From: Thamnaconus septentrionalis
Lineage: Eukaryota > Chordata > Actinopteri > Tetraodontiformes > Monacanthidae
DNA length: 64,000 nucleotides
Direction: 5' to 3'
NCBI GenBank assembly: GCA_009823395.1
Contig: CM020501.1
Location: 14,307,861-14,371,860 of the forward strand
Made by a program: the position numbers and the translations under genes
The notes under the pieces: model-generated
The model's input: only the letters and a program-made list of their open reading frames with translations
Databases searched by the model: none
Told to the model about the DNA's origin: nothing
Shown: positions 25,092-53,800 of the stretch, piece by piece
How the letters are laid out: each line of letters starts with the position of its first letter
Numbering within the stretch: the first letter of the stretch is position 1

Positions 25092-25393
25092 TACTGTCCC
25101 AAAAAATTCTTCACCTACACTGTGAGAAATCAAGATTTTAATCTAATGGAGATGCATAACCTTGCATACATGACATGAGTATTACATTTTGTCATGAGTA
25201 CAATATTGCAGTGTTGTACATTGTGTAGCAAAGGCGATCAGTAGCGCTAATTTGTAGGTAGTAAAAAAAAATGTATACATACAAACAGTTATGAGGAATT
25301 GTCTTCAATATTTGGCCGTAGTATTACTTTAGGTTGCTTATATGGACAAAGCAAAAGGATGGTAATGAAACTGTTCGTGTTTTAAGACTGAGT

Positions 25394-25399
25394 TTTATT
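25394..25399 (-). terminator. Candidate poly(A) signal of stn1
   Basis: AATAAA on the minus strand about 465 bp past the stn1 stop codon. It is the best hexamer seen in a plausible place; cleavage was not verified. Confidence 0.4.
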
Positions 25400-25862
25400 A
25401 ATCTTAATGAAGTAAAAAACATATCACATACGACTGCATGAGGCATGTTAATGTTGAACAGTTTAAGAGGATCCAAAGACCCAGGACAAATAAGTATCTT
25501 TGACTAAACAATGTCCAGTATTTGCGTGCATTTCTTTTTAAACATATCTCAAAATTTACACATCAATAAATACAAACGTAGAATACCGAGGTGTTGCCTT
25601 TTTTGCAATTCCCTTATTTTCATAGGTTCTTAAAAATATTTTATAAACTCACCATTAGGGTGAATACAAGTGCAGGATTGGATTTAATCGCATCACTTAA
25701 TGAATTCAAATGAATTCACTTTTAAAGAAGTCACGATGAGCGAAAGGAACACAAATAACATGATTTACACCCGCTCATTCTTTGAAGGATTAGCTAACAA
25801 AGCAACACGTGACAAAGCAGAGTCTGCAGTAAAACCTCCTGCCTCGGGCCGCTGCGTTCCAC

Positions 25863-28800
25863 TTAAAACATTGTGTAATGGTTTTCGCTCATGCTGACGA
25901 TGTCACTGCTACACTCCAGCGACTTGAGGACCAGCTCCAGTGCCGCTTTGCTCACGTTAAGGCTGTGACGCTGCCTGACTGCGGACAGGATGTGCAGGAC
26001 ATGGCAACCTTTCTCTGCATCTGCAAGCACAGAAATTTGAAGAGAAGTGTGACAGCAACTGCACCCAGTTTAGCAGGCGTGGATTCATGAGATGGTAACA
26101 TGTCATTTTAATCTGTTAAGAAATTATCTCACAAACAAAAGCAATAGCGAAATTCAACTTACATTTCTCTCTTTTTGAGTCCTCCCTGATGATGTCTTTG
26201 ACAGCGATCTGTAGATCTTTGTCACGTGAAGTCACCTAGAGCCATCAGCAAAATCAAACCAACATTTTTTTTTTTTTTTTTAGACATGACAACTTAAAAA
26301 ACGATGTCTGTGAAAATTCTGTTATAACCTACGTGATATAATTCATCTTGAGACTTGATTCTGCGGTAAACTTCACCCTCATCCTGTAATATTTGCAAGG
26401 CCTCCTTTAGTAGCTGCTGTAGCTGCTGGCATGCAGAAGGACCTGCCACAGGTTCCTTGAAGACAATAGAATAAATTCAATAGAATCAATTATCAAAATT
26501 AAATGTTGTCATTTGGAAATATTATTGCTGCAGGAAATATCTTGGTCATGACTTTTTTTTAAGAGGAAAACGAAAACCAATCCACTAATTTTCCATTGAA
26601 ACAGTAAAGGTCCAATATTAATCGCAATAAAATTTCCGATGTTTCTGCAACAAACAACAACATGTGTCTAGCCATTTGCATTTTTATATTGTTTCCTACT
26701 GCTACCGCTTCAGACAGTAAGGTTACATTTTACCTCGAGTGCTGCTGTGGTTTCCAGTTGGCTGGAAACAAGAGGCTGCAGGAGACCCTGAACATCATAG
26801 GGCCTGAATTTGGTCACAGACTTCTGCTTCAAGAAATCTTTGATGAGGTGGGCTGCTTTGCTGAGAGAACTCATGGGCGAGTCACTAAAGAAACAGAGGC
26901 AAAGTTACTCTGTACAACTTAAATACATTATATTTAGTTTGTTTGTTTTTACTCCACGACCGACACCAAATAAAAGGCCTAATTCTGGTGGCAGTCCTGT
27001 ATTAAGATCCACATAACAGGGTCTCAGTAACACATTTAACCACCTTTGTTTTTTACATAAGACAGATGTTTGGGTTAAGGCACTCTGTTTATAAATTAAC
27101 GTAATGTAGCCAAAAGCCATGGTACATTAAAATATCATTCATTCAGCTTCCATTGTGTACACCTTCAGAACTACTTTCGCACTGGACTTAGAAGTTATTT
27201 TTAGTTACGCCATACAAAAGAGCCAGAGTCAGCATTGTTCTATAGAAAAATGGAAACAAAGAAAACAATCTACAGAATAAATGTAATTAAAGTGAATATG
27301 TATTGTTTATCGTTTCAGAGGAGTCAAAACTTGGACTCAGATTTTTGTTCTCAAAACTACTGGGTCTTCATACCCATTGGTAAGACACTGCAGTTGGAGT
27401 GGTTTGTCATAGAACAGCCTGTAGAGCTCAGGAACCTCCATCATCCACGCTATCTGGGCCGCCATCATCGGGTCATTCACTTTATCTGGAAATGCAAGGA
27501 GCAGACACATGCAGGATGAACGGGCAATGGATACAAATGGTGTGAAGGCCAAGTTAAGAACTGTGCTGTGTGCAGTTGAATGTGGTTTTAAAGGAAAGTG
27601 AGGCAAGTGGGCCAGCATGAAGCCAAACTGCAATACTAGAAGTAACTGGGTTCTTGTAGGGGATTTACATTTGCATACAAAGTGATTGCTTGAGCTTCTT
27701 CCAATTAGTGAATATATCAAACTGAACAGCAAATGTCACAGGGTGGAAAACAACTAACTAACAACTGAGGCCTGTAGATGATCGAGCACTTGACTCACAG
27801 AAGGTTGAGGCAGTGATCTCTCGCTGCTGCCTTGATGTCTTAACCAGTCCTCTCACTCGGAGCAGCTCTCCAATCTCCAGTCGGCAGCGGCTCTGCTGTG
27901 CCTTTCTCAATTTTTCCAGCTCAGCAAATGGGTTGAATCCTACGACAGCTGCTTCACTGCACCTTTCCCCTGCTATCAAGGAAATTTGCTCAACGTTAGG
28001 AAAGCTTTGTGGGAGAAAATTAACACACAGCTGCTAATTATAAACTATTTACAATGACACAAAATGAGACTGAGAAAGTTATTTATATAGTTCAACAGTG
28101 ATTTAACTCCAACCGTCACAGAATGAAATCAACTATTTCAAGAAAGCTGCAGACTTACATTGGTTGGAGTCCACTTCCTCTTTGAACAGGTCATTTTTCC
28201 AGCATAGACAGTTTACAACCCCGGTACCATCATCCACTGTATACAAGAAGAAAAACAATTGTAATGTTTCTGAAGACACTAAATACACCCAGACATGAAT
28301 ACAAAACATCTGTCTGCATCAGTAATTTGTTTGCAGAGAAAATATCCTTGTGCAACAGTTTTAGTCAGATTTATAGATAAATGTTTCTCATACGTTTACA
28401 TGATTGTGTATTAAAAAAAAAATGTATATTGTATAACATGCAATACATGTGTTTATTGTCATATAAGCTGAAAGTGTATTTGGACTTGGTGTGAAAGCAC
28501 CTCCATAACAGAAGAAGTCATCTCTTTCTCTTTTACACACCACAGTCCCAAGCACATCCACTTTGTAGATTGGATGTTGTTTGTAGAAATAAACTCCTAA
28601 GAGAAAGGGGGACACATAGCAAAGGCATGGATATCAAGTGCATCATTAACAACATGTCTTTAAAAGGCAAAAGTAGAATAATGTACTACCTCACTTTGTT
28701 CTACTTTTCTGTCTCTATGAGTCCTTATAATCTGTCTAATCTGAGTACCCTGTCCGTCTATCAGGCCATCCGTGGAACCCACCCATGCATGTGTTTAAAA

Positions 28801-29053
28801 AAAAAAATAAAAAGTACTAGCTAGGTTGTGAGAGAGAGTAGTTTGCCAGTGAATTGCCTCGCCATTGCTAGTAGAGATCAAATAAACTGCGCATAGTTTG
28901 AAGTAAGTTGTGAAAGTTACCTGGAACCTGTGTTGACTCTACCATCTCCAAAATATCTCTGACATACAACCTGGCGAATGCAGAAAAGATCGGGTCCAGT
29001 CCCCATAACATTGATGGGGGCTCGTTCTCTGGGTCCGTCGCGTTGGCCTGCAT
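25863..29053 (-). CDS. stn1: CST complex subunit STN1 (OBFC1)
   Basis: STN1 forms the CST complex with CTC1 and TEN1, binds single-stranded DNA and stimulates polymerase-alpha-primase fill-in at telomeres and stalled forks (known of the family). Nine coding exons join without a frame break into 365 aa, against 368 in human: 28921-29053, 28501-28596, 28159-28236, 27799-27972, 27374-27485, 26734-26884, 26333-26455, 26163-26235, 25863-26020 (5' to 3'). The N-terminal part has LLWGLDP-type wording (here MLWGLDPIF), then [10 protein letters not shown] and [12 protein letters not shown], the OB fold that contacts TEN1. [20 protein letters not shown] and the [11 protein letters not shown] segment follow, then two winged-helix domains ending [15 protein letters not shown]. 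Every junction is GT-AG and phases match the human exon layout. The start ATG at 29053 is preceded by an ordinary leader. It is divergently placed to slk. Confidence 0.97.
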
Positions 29054-29184
29054 TTCATTGTGAATTTTGGGCAGGGTGAGATTATTTTTGGGATCCTTTA
29101 CAGTCTCATTTTCAGGTTGTCTGACAACCAGCGTGTTTACACTTCTGACAGTCAGTTAGCCACAGTGGTGTAGCAACAGCGGTG

Positions 29185-29194
29185 GTCACGTGAC
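29185..29194. promoter_or_regulatory. E-box palindrome GTCACGTGAC
   Basis: Perfect 10-bp palindrome with a CACGTG core, 132 bp upstream of the stn1 start codon. This is the binding word of USF/MITF/TFE-type bHLH-ZIP factors. Binding is inferred from the word alone. Confidence 0.5.
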
Positions 29195-29380
29195 ACTTCA
29201 ACTCGCGTGCATTTTTTTCTTTTTGTAATTTATTTTTAAAGTGTTAAGTAAATTCCAAGACATTTTGTACTATTGTCTACTATATATTATTGTACTAATG
29301 TCTACTTTTCGATTTTACTGTTACGTAAAATTGAAAAAAATAGTTACTGTTGCTGTGTACGGAAGTTTGACGCGTTCAGA

Positions 29381-29403
29381 GGGATTATGGGTAATGTAGT
29401 TCC
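29381..29403 (-). promoter_or_regulatory. ZNF143/THAP11-type promoter site
   Basis: Read on the minus strand, the site is GGAACTACATTACCCATAAT, close to the known ACTACAnnTCCCA element of housekeeping promoters. It lies about 330 bp upstream of stn1 and 900 bp upstream of slk, a common position for bidirectional promoters. Confidence 0.6.
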
Positions 29404-30276
29404 AAAATACACAAAAGACTGTAACTGTAATCATGATTTTTAGGAGCGTTGGCACATAAACACACTAACGCCGACAATCGAAACATTTGATCTAAAATGG
29501 AAAACAAAACATTGACGTCGAAAAATTAACGGTCAGTTATAACGTCCAGACGTGGTTTGTCTTCAGTCTCGCGTACAGACGAGGGCAGCAGAAGATTGAA
29601 TTTAACCCCGCCAACAGTCTGGCACGAGGGAGAAAAGGACCGTATCCGCGCTCCCTCGTGAACGCGCACCTCCACCAAATCCGCTAGATTACCAACGTTA
29701 AACCCGTCCCACACCGAAGGAAAAATGTGTTATTTTTAACCAACGTTTGCTTGTTAACGTTTTTAAATGACGTTCTGCCTTTGAGACTTCCAGAAAAAGC
29801 CACTTCAGAGGAATATAACTACTCGGAAGGACACATTGCATTTCTTTCTTTCTTGTTTTTGGTTGAGAAAGAACCGCACAGGGTTTTTTGGGCCAGTGTT
29901 GTCGTCAAGAGTTGGAACAACGACGAGCTTCCTGCTTTCATACTTCTTTTGCAACACCTCTCAACATCGTAATGTTGTCAGAGTGGGAATGGAAACGTGA
30001 AGATACGACTGTTTCAACCGGCACTTGTGTTTGACCGGGCAACAATGACCCGTGTTGTACGAAGGATTCTTCAAAGGACTGTCCCAAACGGTGTCAAAGG
30101 CTAAGCTTTTTTTTTTTTTTATCCTCACTACAATTATGAAAGCCGAACATTGTTTTGACCCGCTGGATATTAATAACTTATGAGTCTCACGTGCTTCGAA
30201 TGCTGAAGTGAGCCGCTCCACGACAAACGACACTACTTTTGTGTTTTGTTTATTTATTTATTTTTAAGTGCATTGA

Positions 30277-45525
<15,249 letters not shown>

Positions 45526-47390
45526 CAGATACACACATGGACCTGAGTGCACACCCATCACACACACACACACACACTCTGCTTTGCCTTATTTCATCCT
45601 CTGGATACTGCCGGAGGGTGTCAAAGCATTTCAGTCTGTTCTGCTCTGCAGGACCTGCATTCAAACTCTAAACAGTTGTAGTCGTTTCAAGGAGAATTAT
45701 GAAGAAAGATCTCAGTAGTGTTCTTCCTTTACCTCAAAACCACTTAAATGAAGCAACACTGTCCAGCATTACTTTAATATAATGAAACGGTTGTTCCTTT
45801 TTGGTTTTGTTTTGATTCGTTTTTAAAGCATCAGTGCCTGTAGCGGTAAATGTTTTTAAATCGAGGCAATTTCAAAAAAAGAAATTTGACGCATGATTAT
45901 TATCATGATTTTCTTTTTGCCGCTGGTTTAGAAATCAGCACTAATGGAAGGAATGCAATTTAATACCACTTTTAATATGATGTTGATTTGAAGAGTGAAT
46001 ATCTGCCTTATGATTTATAGTTGATCATGAAACTGAATGTATTTTTTGTTAAAGCAGATCGAGCACAAAAATAACACTCCCGTGGAAGGACATGGTATAT
46101 TTTTATTTACATGTTACATTAAGACCAATTTATACTTTCATACTATCTGTGTTATCATCACCATCATCCACCCCTGTGCACATGGATCACAGTGCACGGG
46201 GTAAATGATTCTTCCTCTCTGGGATTTTTTTCCCCCTCTGACTGCCTTCCTGTATAGCAATCACAATGTAGCTGCAAGCAGAGGTTGCGTCTTACTTTTT
46301 TCGCACAGAGGTTTGGATCTATGGAGGACAAACGTGCGTTCACATGGATCCCTGTGAAGCAACACTCTCGAAAATCACTGTGGGCGGCAGAACTGTTGAA
46401 TAAGCCATTCATGCTCGTTTGTAAATCTGTGTTTGTCTGGGTTTTTTTAATAACTCAACTTCGTCCCTCCATTAAGCAAAATTGTGTCTGCAGGAGCATT
46501 ATTCAGGGACAGAAACAATGTTGGTGGTGTCATGGAGCTCCGTGCTTCAAACTCCAAATCGCTTCAACAAAACTCACCTAATGTGCAGTTACTGATGCTG
46601 ATCAGGCCTCCTGTATTATTCATCTCTTTATTCAAGCGCCGTTGGGAGGTTTTTTACTTCCAAGTGTATCGCAAGAAGGCTTGCATGGTTGTTTTCCTCC
46701 TGTAGTTATGATACTGTTATTTATTATCATTGTTGTTATCCTAGCTGATAGCCTTATTACTTAAGAGAAGCAGCTGTGCTTGAAAGATTTTGGAAAACCT
46801 CAAAACTTTGTGCAGGCTGCCCTGCTTTAAAAACCAGAGCGATTATATGTGTTAGAGAAAAGGAAAGCAAATACTGATATACTGCAGTTTTTTTTTGCTG
46901 TTCTTTGTTGAAGCATCACTGCAGTTGTATAAACTGTTTCTCCAATGTGGACCCAACCACTGAAGGCTGTGTTGACTTCTGATTGATTTCCTTGGTCATC
47001 TCATTTTCTTTCTAATTGGATATTGAGAGTAGCTGTTAGTCAAACTTTTTAAAAAAAAAAAAAATAATAATAATTAGTGCTGTGCACCGTTTTATAAATT
47101 GTCTCAGTAACTATTTATATGGAAATGCCTCAGCCACTTGGCAGCATGATAGCTGTAGGGCGCTCACTCATTGGTGGCAGCCGACAAAGTTAGTAACTAT
47201 TACTTGTTGTGTTTGGTAGATGATGCAGAAAGAAGAAAGTTGATTCATATCTGACTGTTGAAGAAAAAAAAAACTTAATATGCTTGAAATGATCGCTTTT
47301 TTTAAAATAAAAAAATGTATAGTTTCTAGGTTGCCTGTTCAATGTAGATTTTCATTTTTCTGTAAATAAACGTTTTCTTCTTGCTAATGT
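45526..47390 (+). other. slk: slk 3' untranslated region
   Basis: Follows the slk stop codon. It has a short CA run, AT-rich DNA and no conserved reading frame, and ends near the AATAAA at 47365. Confidence 0.7.
47365..47370 (+). terminator. Poly(A) signal of slk (AATAAA)
   Basis: A canonical hexamer followed about 15 bp later by a T/G-rich stretch. Another hexamer-like word lies near 47305. Confidence 0.65.
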
Positions 47391-47529
47391 TGTCCAAGTT
47401 TTGATTGTTCAATCTTTGATGCAGCTGCGCTAACTGTGGTGATTATTGATCAAATGTCAAAGAAAGATGTCAAACATTAACTGAATTAATTAACCAAGTT
47501 TCCATCAATGTGTAGATTTGTTGCATGTC

Positions 47530-47535
47530 TTTATT
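47530..47535 (-). terminator. Poly(A) signal of col17a1 (AATAAA on the minus strand)
   Basis: Lies about 350 bp past the col17a1 stop on the minus strand and only about 160 bp from the slk signal, so the two genes end tail to tail. Confidence 0.55.
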
Positions 47536-47882
47536 GTTTTGTGAGGTAGTGTTATTTTTTTAAGCATGATAAATAGAAAGGCATTTTGAAATCTTATCTA
47601 ATTTAAAAAAAATATTTTGCCTGATTGTAAAAGAATGAATAGGAAAATGTGTCATACGTATAAATGCAACTGTTAACGTAACAACGCAACTACACATAAA
47701 CAATGATGTCACTCATAAATCAAAGTATATAAATACAGATGCAATATTTAGAATGCACGTTCTAAAACATTAGTCATTTACACACAGCAAACCAAACCCC
47801 CAATTCCATACATACATCAGTTCCATACACCCAGTAAAACTCAAATATCTGAGATAAGTCTTCTGATAGTTCTTGCAATATA

Positions 47883-50800
47883 TTATCCTGAAAAACAAAA
47901 TATGTGTGTTGGTTATAGAAAAAATAATAATATTCTGTATCCACTGGTAAATAAGTATAATACGTTTAAAAAACTAAAGTATGGAGTTGAAATGAGTCAG
48001 TCTGCCTAGAATTTAGTCACAATTAGTGGTTTGAAGGCCTGCAAATGTATATTTGATATTATTTTTTTTTTACTAAGTTGTCTTTGCTTTTATTTTTCTG
48101 AAGTGTGTAGACATGGTTTTAAAACATGAAAATATGTTTATTTTTAATTCTGGTTTATTTGAATATGAATAACTGAATAAATAGTTGAACTATTTCTGGG
48201 AACCAAATAAAAAATATTCACCTCTATCTCCTTTTTGTCCTTGACGTCCGGGGAAGCCTCTTTCACCTGTGTCCACAGAGAGCAGTGAGGCACAGAAATG
48301 AAATTACCGAACAAAATTTCTGCTTTTCTTTTACAACAGATTCCTTAGTGAACCAAAATAAGTGTGTCCAATATTCAAATGATTATGGCAAATAAAAGTC
48401 TAATACAGCTTCCTAGTACCAGGCATCAGTTAAAATACTTGTAATGTAATGTTTTTTTTAATTATTTGATATGTACCTTTCTCTCCCTTGGGCCCTGGGT
48501 ATCCTGTGTCACCTTTCTGCCCAGGTCTTCCAGGTGACCCCACAATGGCTCCATGAACTGTTTGAGGACAAGTTCAACAGTTGTCACATGGACTGCCCTC
48601 ATCGCCTTCATTCAGATTTCTTCTCTTCTGTCTTTACCTTTGATGTAGTCCACTAAATCTGTCACATTTGTGTTAGAGCCAAACAACCGGCTGTATCCAG
48701 GGGGTCCCGGAGGACCCGGTGGTCCCTGCAGCCCTTGCACAACCCTCCGGCTCATGTATCGTTCAATGTCATTCAGCAAACCCTGGGCTGGGGAGGAAAT
48801 GCAGACAAGGCGAAGAGCAGTGTCACCAGGAACATATAAGATTTTATCCATTTAACATTTGTATTTTTAATCATCTTAAGGTTTTTTCACATTTAATGTA
48901 TTCCAGCAGATCTGTGGCGTTTCCCCAGGAGCCGAACCCCCTGCTGTATCCAGGAGGACCTGGGGGACCAGGTGGCCCTGGGGGTCCATGGAAAGTATTT
49001 TCACTGTATTCCCTCACCATGTCCTGCAGCAAGCCATTAGCTGCACATGAGAAGAAAATGTCATGTGTCAGTCACACTAATATTCTACAAGTAAAAAAGA
49101 AATTGTGCGTAGCATTGGTTCTGGCAGGTCACGTCATCAAGCCATAATTAGGTCACAATGCGAGTAGCTGCTCCAATCGGCTGAAAGTCATCTGACTTCC
49201 TCATAGCTTCTCATTGGACAACTTCTTTCAGAGCACCCTTTTTAAAGCCACCCTAAATCAGCCTCTTCCTCTGCCCCCTTTGCTAGCTAACACGATGGCT
49301 CGTGAAGGGCAGGAAGTGCTGCCAGAGGCTTTCCACACAAGCGCGTGGAAGAGCTGGGGGTCCCTGAACAGAACCATACCACCAGATGTAACTTGTGCAA
49401 ACTGTGCAAATAAAATGGTAATTTTGACAAAATGATCCTGACTGAACTGAGTTTACGAAGACCATAATTATGAAGCTCTTTCCTGGTCAACCCTATATAT
49501 TAAGTCAATAACGCTAAAATCAACTTACACTTTATGTAGTCCACCATATCCACAACATTGTCACGGGAGCTGACCCATGAGTTTTGTCCAGGTACTCCTG
49601 GGATGCCAGGTGGTCCTGGAGGTCCTCGAATCAGATGTTCAGAGCCTCTGAACAGATCCCGTATAAGACCGTGGGCTACATGTGGAAAACAAATTGGTAA
49701 GTGCTGAATCACATGATAAAGAGGAAAAACTCATCATGCTGTAAGTGTGTGTATGTGTTTGTGTATTTGATATCCTCTTCACCTACATTTGATGTAATCT
49801 GTTACTTTGCCAGCCATGTTCGAGTAGTCCTCACTATCCAGGCTCCAGTGTCTGCCACTGGGCACACCTGGCTCTCCCTTGTCTCCAGGGGGTCCAGGAG
49901 GGCCAGGTGGACCTGGTTGTCCAAACATAGGTTGTGTTGAAACGTCACCTGAAGATGCAAGAAGATGAAATCAATGTAAGATTGCAGAAGAAGAAAAGAA
50001 GAAAAAATGTAAAGCCACATCTTACACATTTAACCATCAAACCGTACTTTTCAAAAAGTCTTTTTGTCGTGATTTGAGAATCCCTCTGTCGCCATGGACT
50101 GCGTAGGACACATGCATGGGATCATAGATTTGACCAGATGTGCCTTTAGGCCCATGAAGACCAGGAGGAACTGGTAGGCCTCTCAAAGCAGCATCTTTGG
50201 CAAGACAACGCAAAGATATACATGTAAACTTACATAAAATAATGATGTTTTCAGATGAATTTCTACATGTAGCAAATGTCTTGACTGACTTTGAAGATAG
50301 TCTTGGATATATGAATTGATGTTATTTTCATTCCCGAGTGGACCAGGTTGACCCTGTGGGCCAGGGATACCTGGAGGGCCAGGAGGCCCTGGTATCCCTT
50401 GTGGGCCCACTGAAGGCTGATACCCATCTAAATTGAGAAAGAAAAAGAGTGGTTCGCTTGGGATATTCAAGCACAAATTCTACCTAATGAATATCTTTTC
50501 TAACCCGATATTTCTTACTTGATAATATATTTCCTGGAAGACCAGGAGGCCCTGGGGGCCCTGGAGGCCCTCGAAGTCCAGAACCACCAGTCATGCCCCT
50601 CTCTAGAAAAAAAAAACAACCAAGGAAGAACACAACCCATCACCAATCTCAACTTTCCAGAGAATATCTCTGTGACCTGGTAGTCCTTCTGTAACCAGTA
50701 CCATTCATGAGGCTAAGGACACGCTCTGCCACTTCCTGGTTGCTTGGTCTGCCATTTCCACGACTTGGAGGTCCAGCAGGTCCAGGTGGGCCAGGAGGAC

Positions 50801-53800
50801 CAGAAATATACCTCCTTATATCTTCCCCTTCCCAAAATAAACACAACATTAAAATTAACACTTAACATGGCCAAATAAAATGTAATTAAAGTAAATAAAT
50901 CAAATGTCAAAAGACACTTGTCGAAAGATACTTTACGTTGCAACAGACTAATGATGTCGTTGACAGAGATGTCTCCAGGTGGACCTGGTGGGCCGGGAGG
51001 ACCAGGGTTCCCATTATACCCACTACCTGTTCCTGAATGGATCAGTTGTTGGCAAATTTTTTGAGTGTTAGAAATCAACTCTTTTTTTCCGCTGTGCAGG
51101 CATCATTTTTAGCTGGTGTTGCAGTGTCGTGTTATCATTTTTACTCTGAATGTAGGCGAGGACTCGGTTTGCCACATCATCCGCTAGTTCATCTCCAGCG
51201 GCTCCTGGAACCCCTGGTGGACCAGATGGCCCAGGAGGCCCGGCCAGATACTGCCTGATGTCACCACCTATATGTCAAGGTAGCTCAGTCTTAAACACTG
51301 TTACACTGGACCTTTTGTGGAAAAAATGTCAAGATATAAATTCTGTCCTACTCTGTAGATATTCTGCAATGTACTGGCCCACATCAGTTGATCCAGAGTC
51401 ATGTCCATCTCTTCCAGGTGGACCAGGTGGTCCAGGTGGACCAGGTGGGCCTTGACTGTACGAACCATCTGGTCAACACACAAATTCTCTGATAAAATTG
51501 GCAACATTGGTTGTATTCCTCTTTCTCATTTTCTTTAGTCTTGTTACATGTTTTTCATTTGCCTGTTCATTTACCTCGAGTGCTTAATCATTGGTTGATC
51601 ATTATAGCGCTTGAAATAATTCTCACCATAGACTGAGCCAGAAGTTGTTGAAACACCAAGGATTCCAGGATCACCTAAGACCAAAATGTATTTCAGTTAC
51701 TCTAGTTTCTTTGGAAATGTCATGTTTACAAAAAAAAGGAAGAAAAAGAAAAGAAAAGGAAGTGACATAAAATACAAACAAAACTGTTTGAATAAGGTAA
51801 GTCAAGACCTAGGCAGACATTGAGTTTACCTTTAGGGCCTTCTGGCCCCTCTGGACCTTCAGGACCCTGGGGACCAATTGGTCCAGGTTGACCCGGGAAA
51901 CCTGAAAAGAAATGCAAAACACCAGTTGAACTTGGTTGAACACATGAATATATTATTGACTGCTGAATTATCATGTTGCTGGACAAACTCTTTGGTCCAG
52001 ATGATGACTACCAAATGTTCCTATTTCATATGAGACTTCAAGCTGCAAATTATTTTGTCAGTACATTTTATATGTCCATTTTACTTATGATAGAGCTCAA
52101 GAGCAAACAATACAGCCACCAAAACATTAAGATCAACTCCACTCCAAAATCTGCTATTGAATTGTCTTTTATTCTTCTGAGTCACGTGAGTGGTTTCTCC
52201 AAAACAATGAAGATCGAATCTAAACACAATTTTGTAAAAACAAAATGAAGACAAAAATAAACTTTTTTTCAGTCTTACCAAGACCTGGTTCCCCTGGACT
52301 TCCTGGAAGACCTGGTTGACCGGGTTCACCTGAAACAGACCTTTTTATATATACTTCAAATGTTTTTGATTAAAATGTTGCTGGCCGCTGTTACAGATGC
52401 AAATATATGCACCTCACCTGGGTACCCTTGTGTCCCTGGGGGACCTGTAGACAAATAAATGGTCAGATTTTGAATCAGCTCATCATCAAGAAGCATCTAA
52501 ATGTTCATACCTAAAGTGCTCACATATTATTTATCTAAATGTTTTATGCATTGTTTTTTTTAATCTTAGATATTCTAGATTCTAGACTCTTTGCAACTCA
52601 GTCAGAATTTCACCAACATACCCGCTGGACCCCGTGGTCCTGGTGGTCCAGCAAAAAAGGTTTCTAAACAGATCACAAAGGAACAGATCAAATATGTTAA
52701 TCAAAGACCCATGCAACTGCTTTTGACAGGTTTCTTGTATATTGGTGTGCCAATGGTACATGGCAGCTAGTATTATGTTTTACCAACCTGAAGTCGGCAC
52801 AAAGCTACCTGGCTCTCCTTTCTGTCCTGGAGGTCCAGGTATACCGGCACCTGTAAGGACAGTAACAGTCACCATTACATTTTTAACAATATGATGAATA
52901 ATGATAAAGATTAAAGGTTGAAGGGTGTGAAGCTGCATTTGTAAATATGTATAATGGCAATATATTCTTCTGGATAGCTTGAGATACATGATAAATAATG
53001 ATACAATGAAAGGTTTAACTATGAAGCAGAGTATGTAAAGTTGGACAATGACAATATATTCTTCTGATTAGCTTGAGATACTTGTTTACCTGGTGGTCCA
53101 GGAAGACCCCTGCGTCCAGCAGGACCCTGTACCCCTTCACCTGAACAAAAGTTACAGTCGCGTTGAAGGGTTACTGGTTTTATTCTAAGTTACTGTCAAA
53201 CATGTTTGAAGATGGAAAATGCATGTTTACTAACCAGGAGGACCTTGAATACCGGGCACTCCAGGGGGACCAGGTGGTCCTGGTGGTCCAGGTTGTCCGG
53301 ACACTGAAGACAGTTCTATAACGAAAGCACAGAAGATTGAATGTTGTTAAAGACCTTAAAAACTGTATTTCTCGTTTCTGTCAGCTGGTACCAAAAACAT
53401 CACTTAAGGGTTACTCACTGTCTGTTCCAGCAGCACTGACTGTCTGTGAACTAGTGGCACTGATACCTGGATCACCAGTCTCCCCCTGTTCCCCTTTTTC
53501 TCCACGTTCTCCTTTAGGACCTAAAGAGAAAGTGATTTACCTGTTAAAATGTCCAACACCCATTTGATACTTATAAAATTGACAATGGTTTTACCAGGTA
53601 ATCCTGGTTCACCAGCCGCACCAGTAGGACCAGGCAGACCACGGGGTCCAGCTGGACCAGGGCGCCCAGCAGGCCCTGGTGGCCCAGGAATTGACACAGT
53701 ATCAGTGCCAACTAAAAAAAACAAACAAGAGGAACATCATTTACATCCCACCCAAAAGAGTATCTCTGTCTTGCTTAATAGATTAAATGTTTCACTCTTA

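Noticed and set aside
29526..29972. Open frames in the stn1/slk interval (62 and 81 codons)
   Set aside because: No similarity I recognise, and overlapping promoter DNA; not supported as genes.
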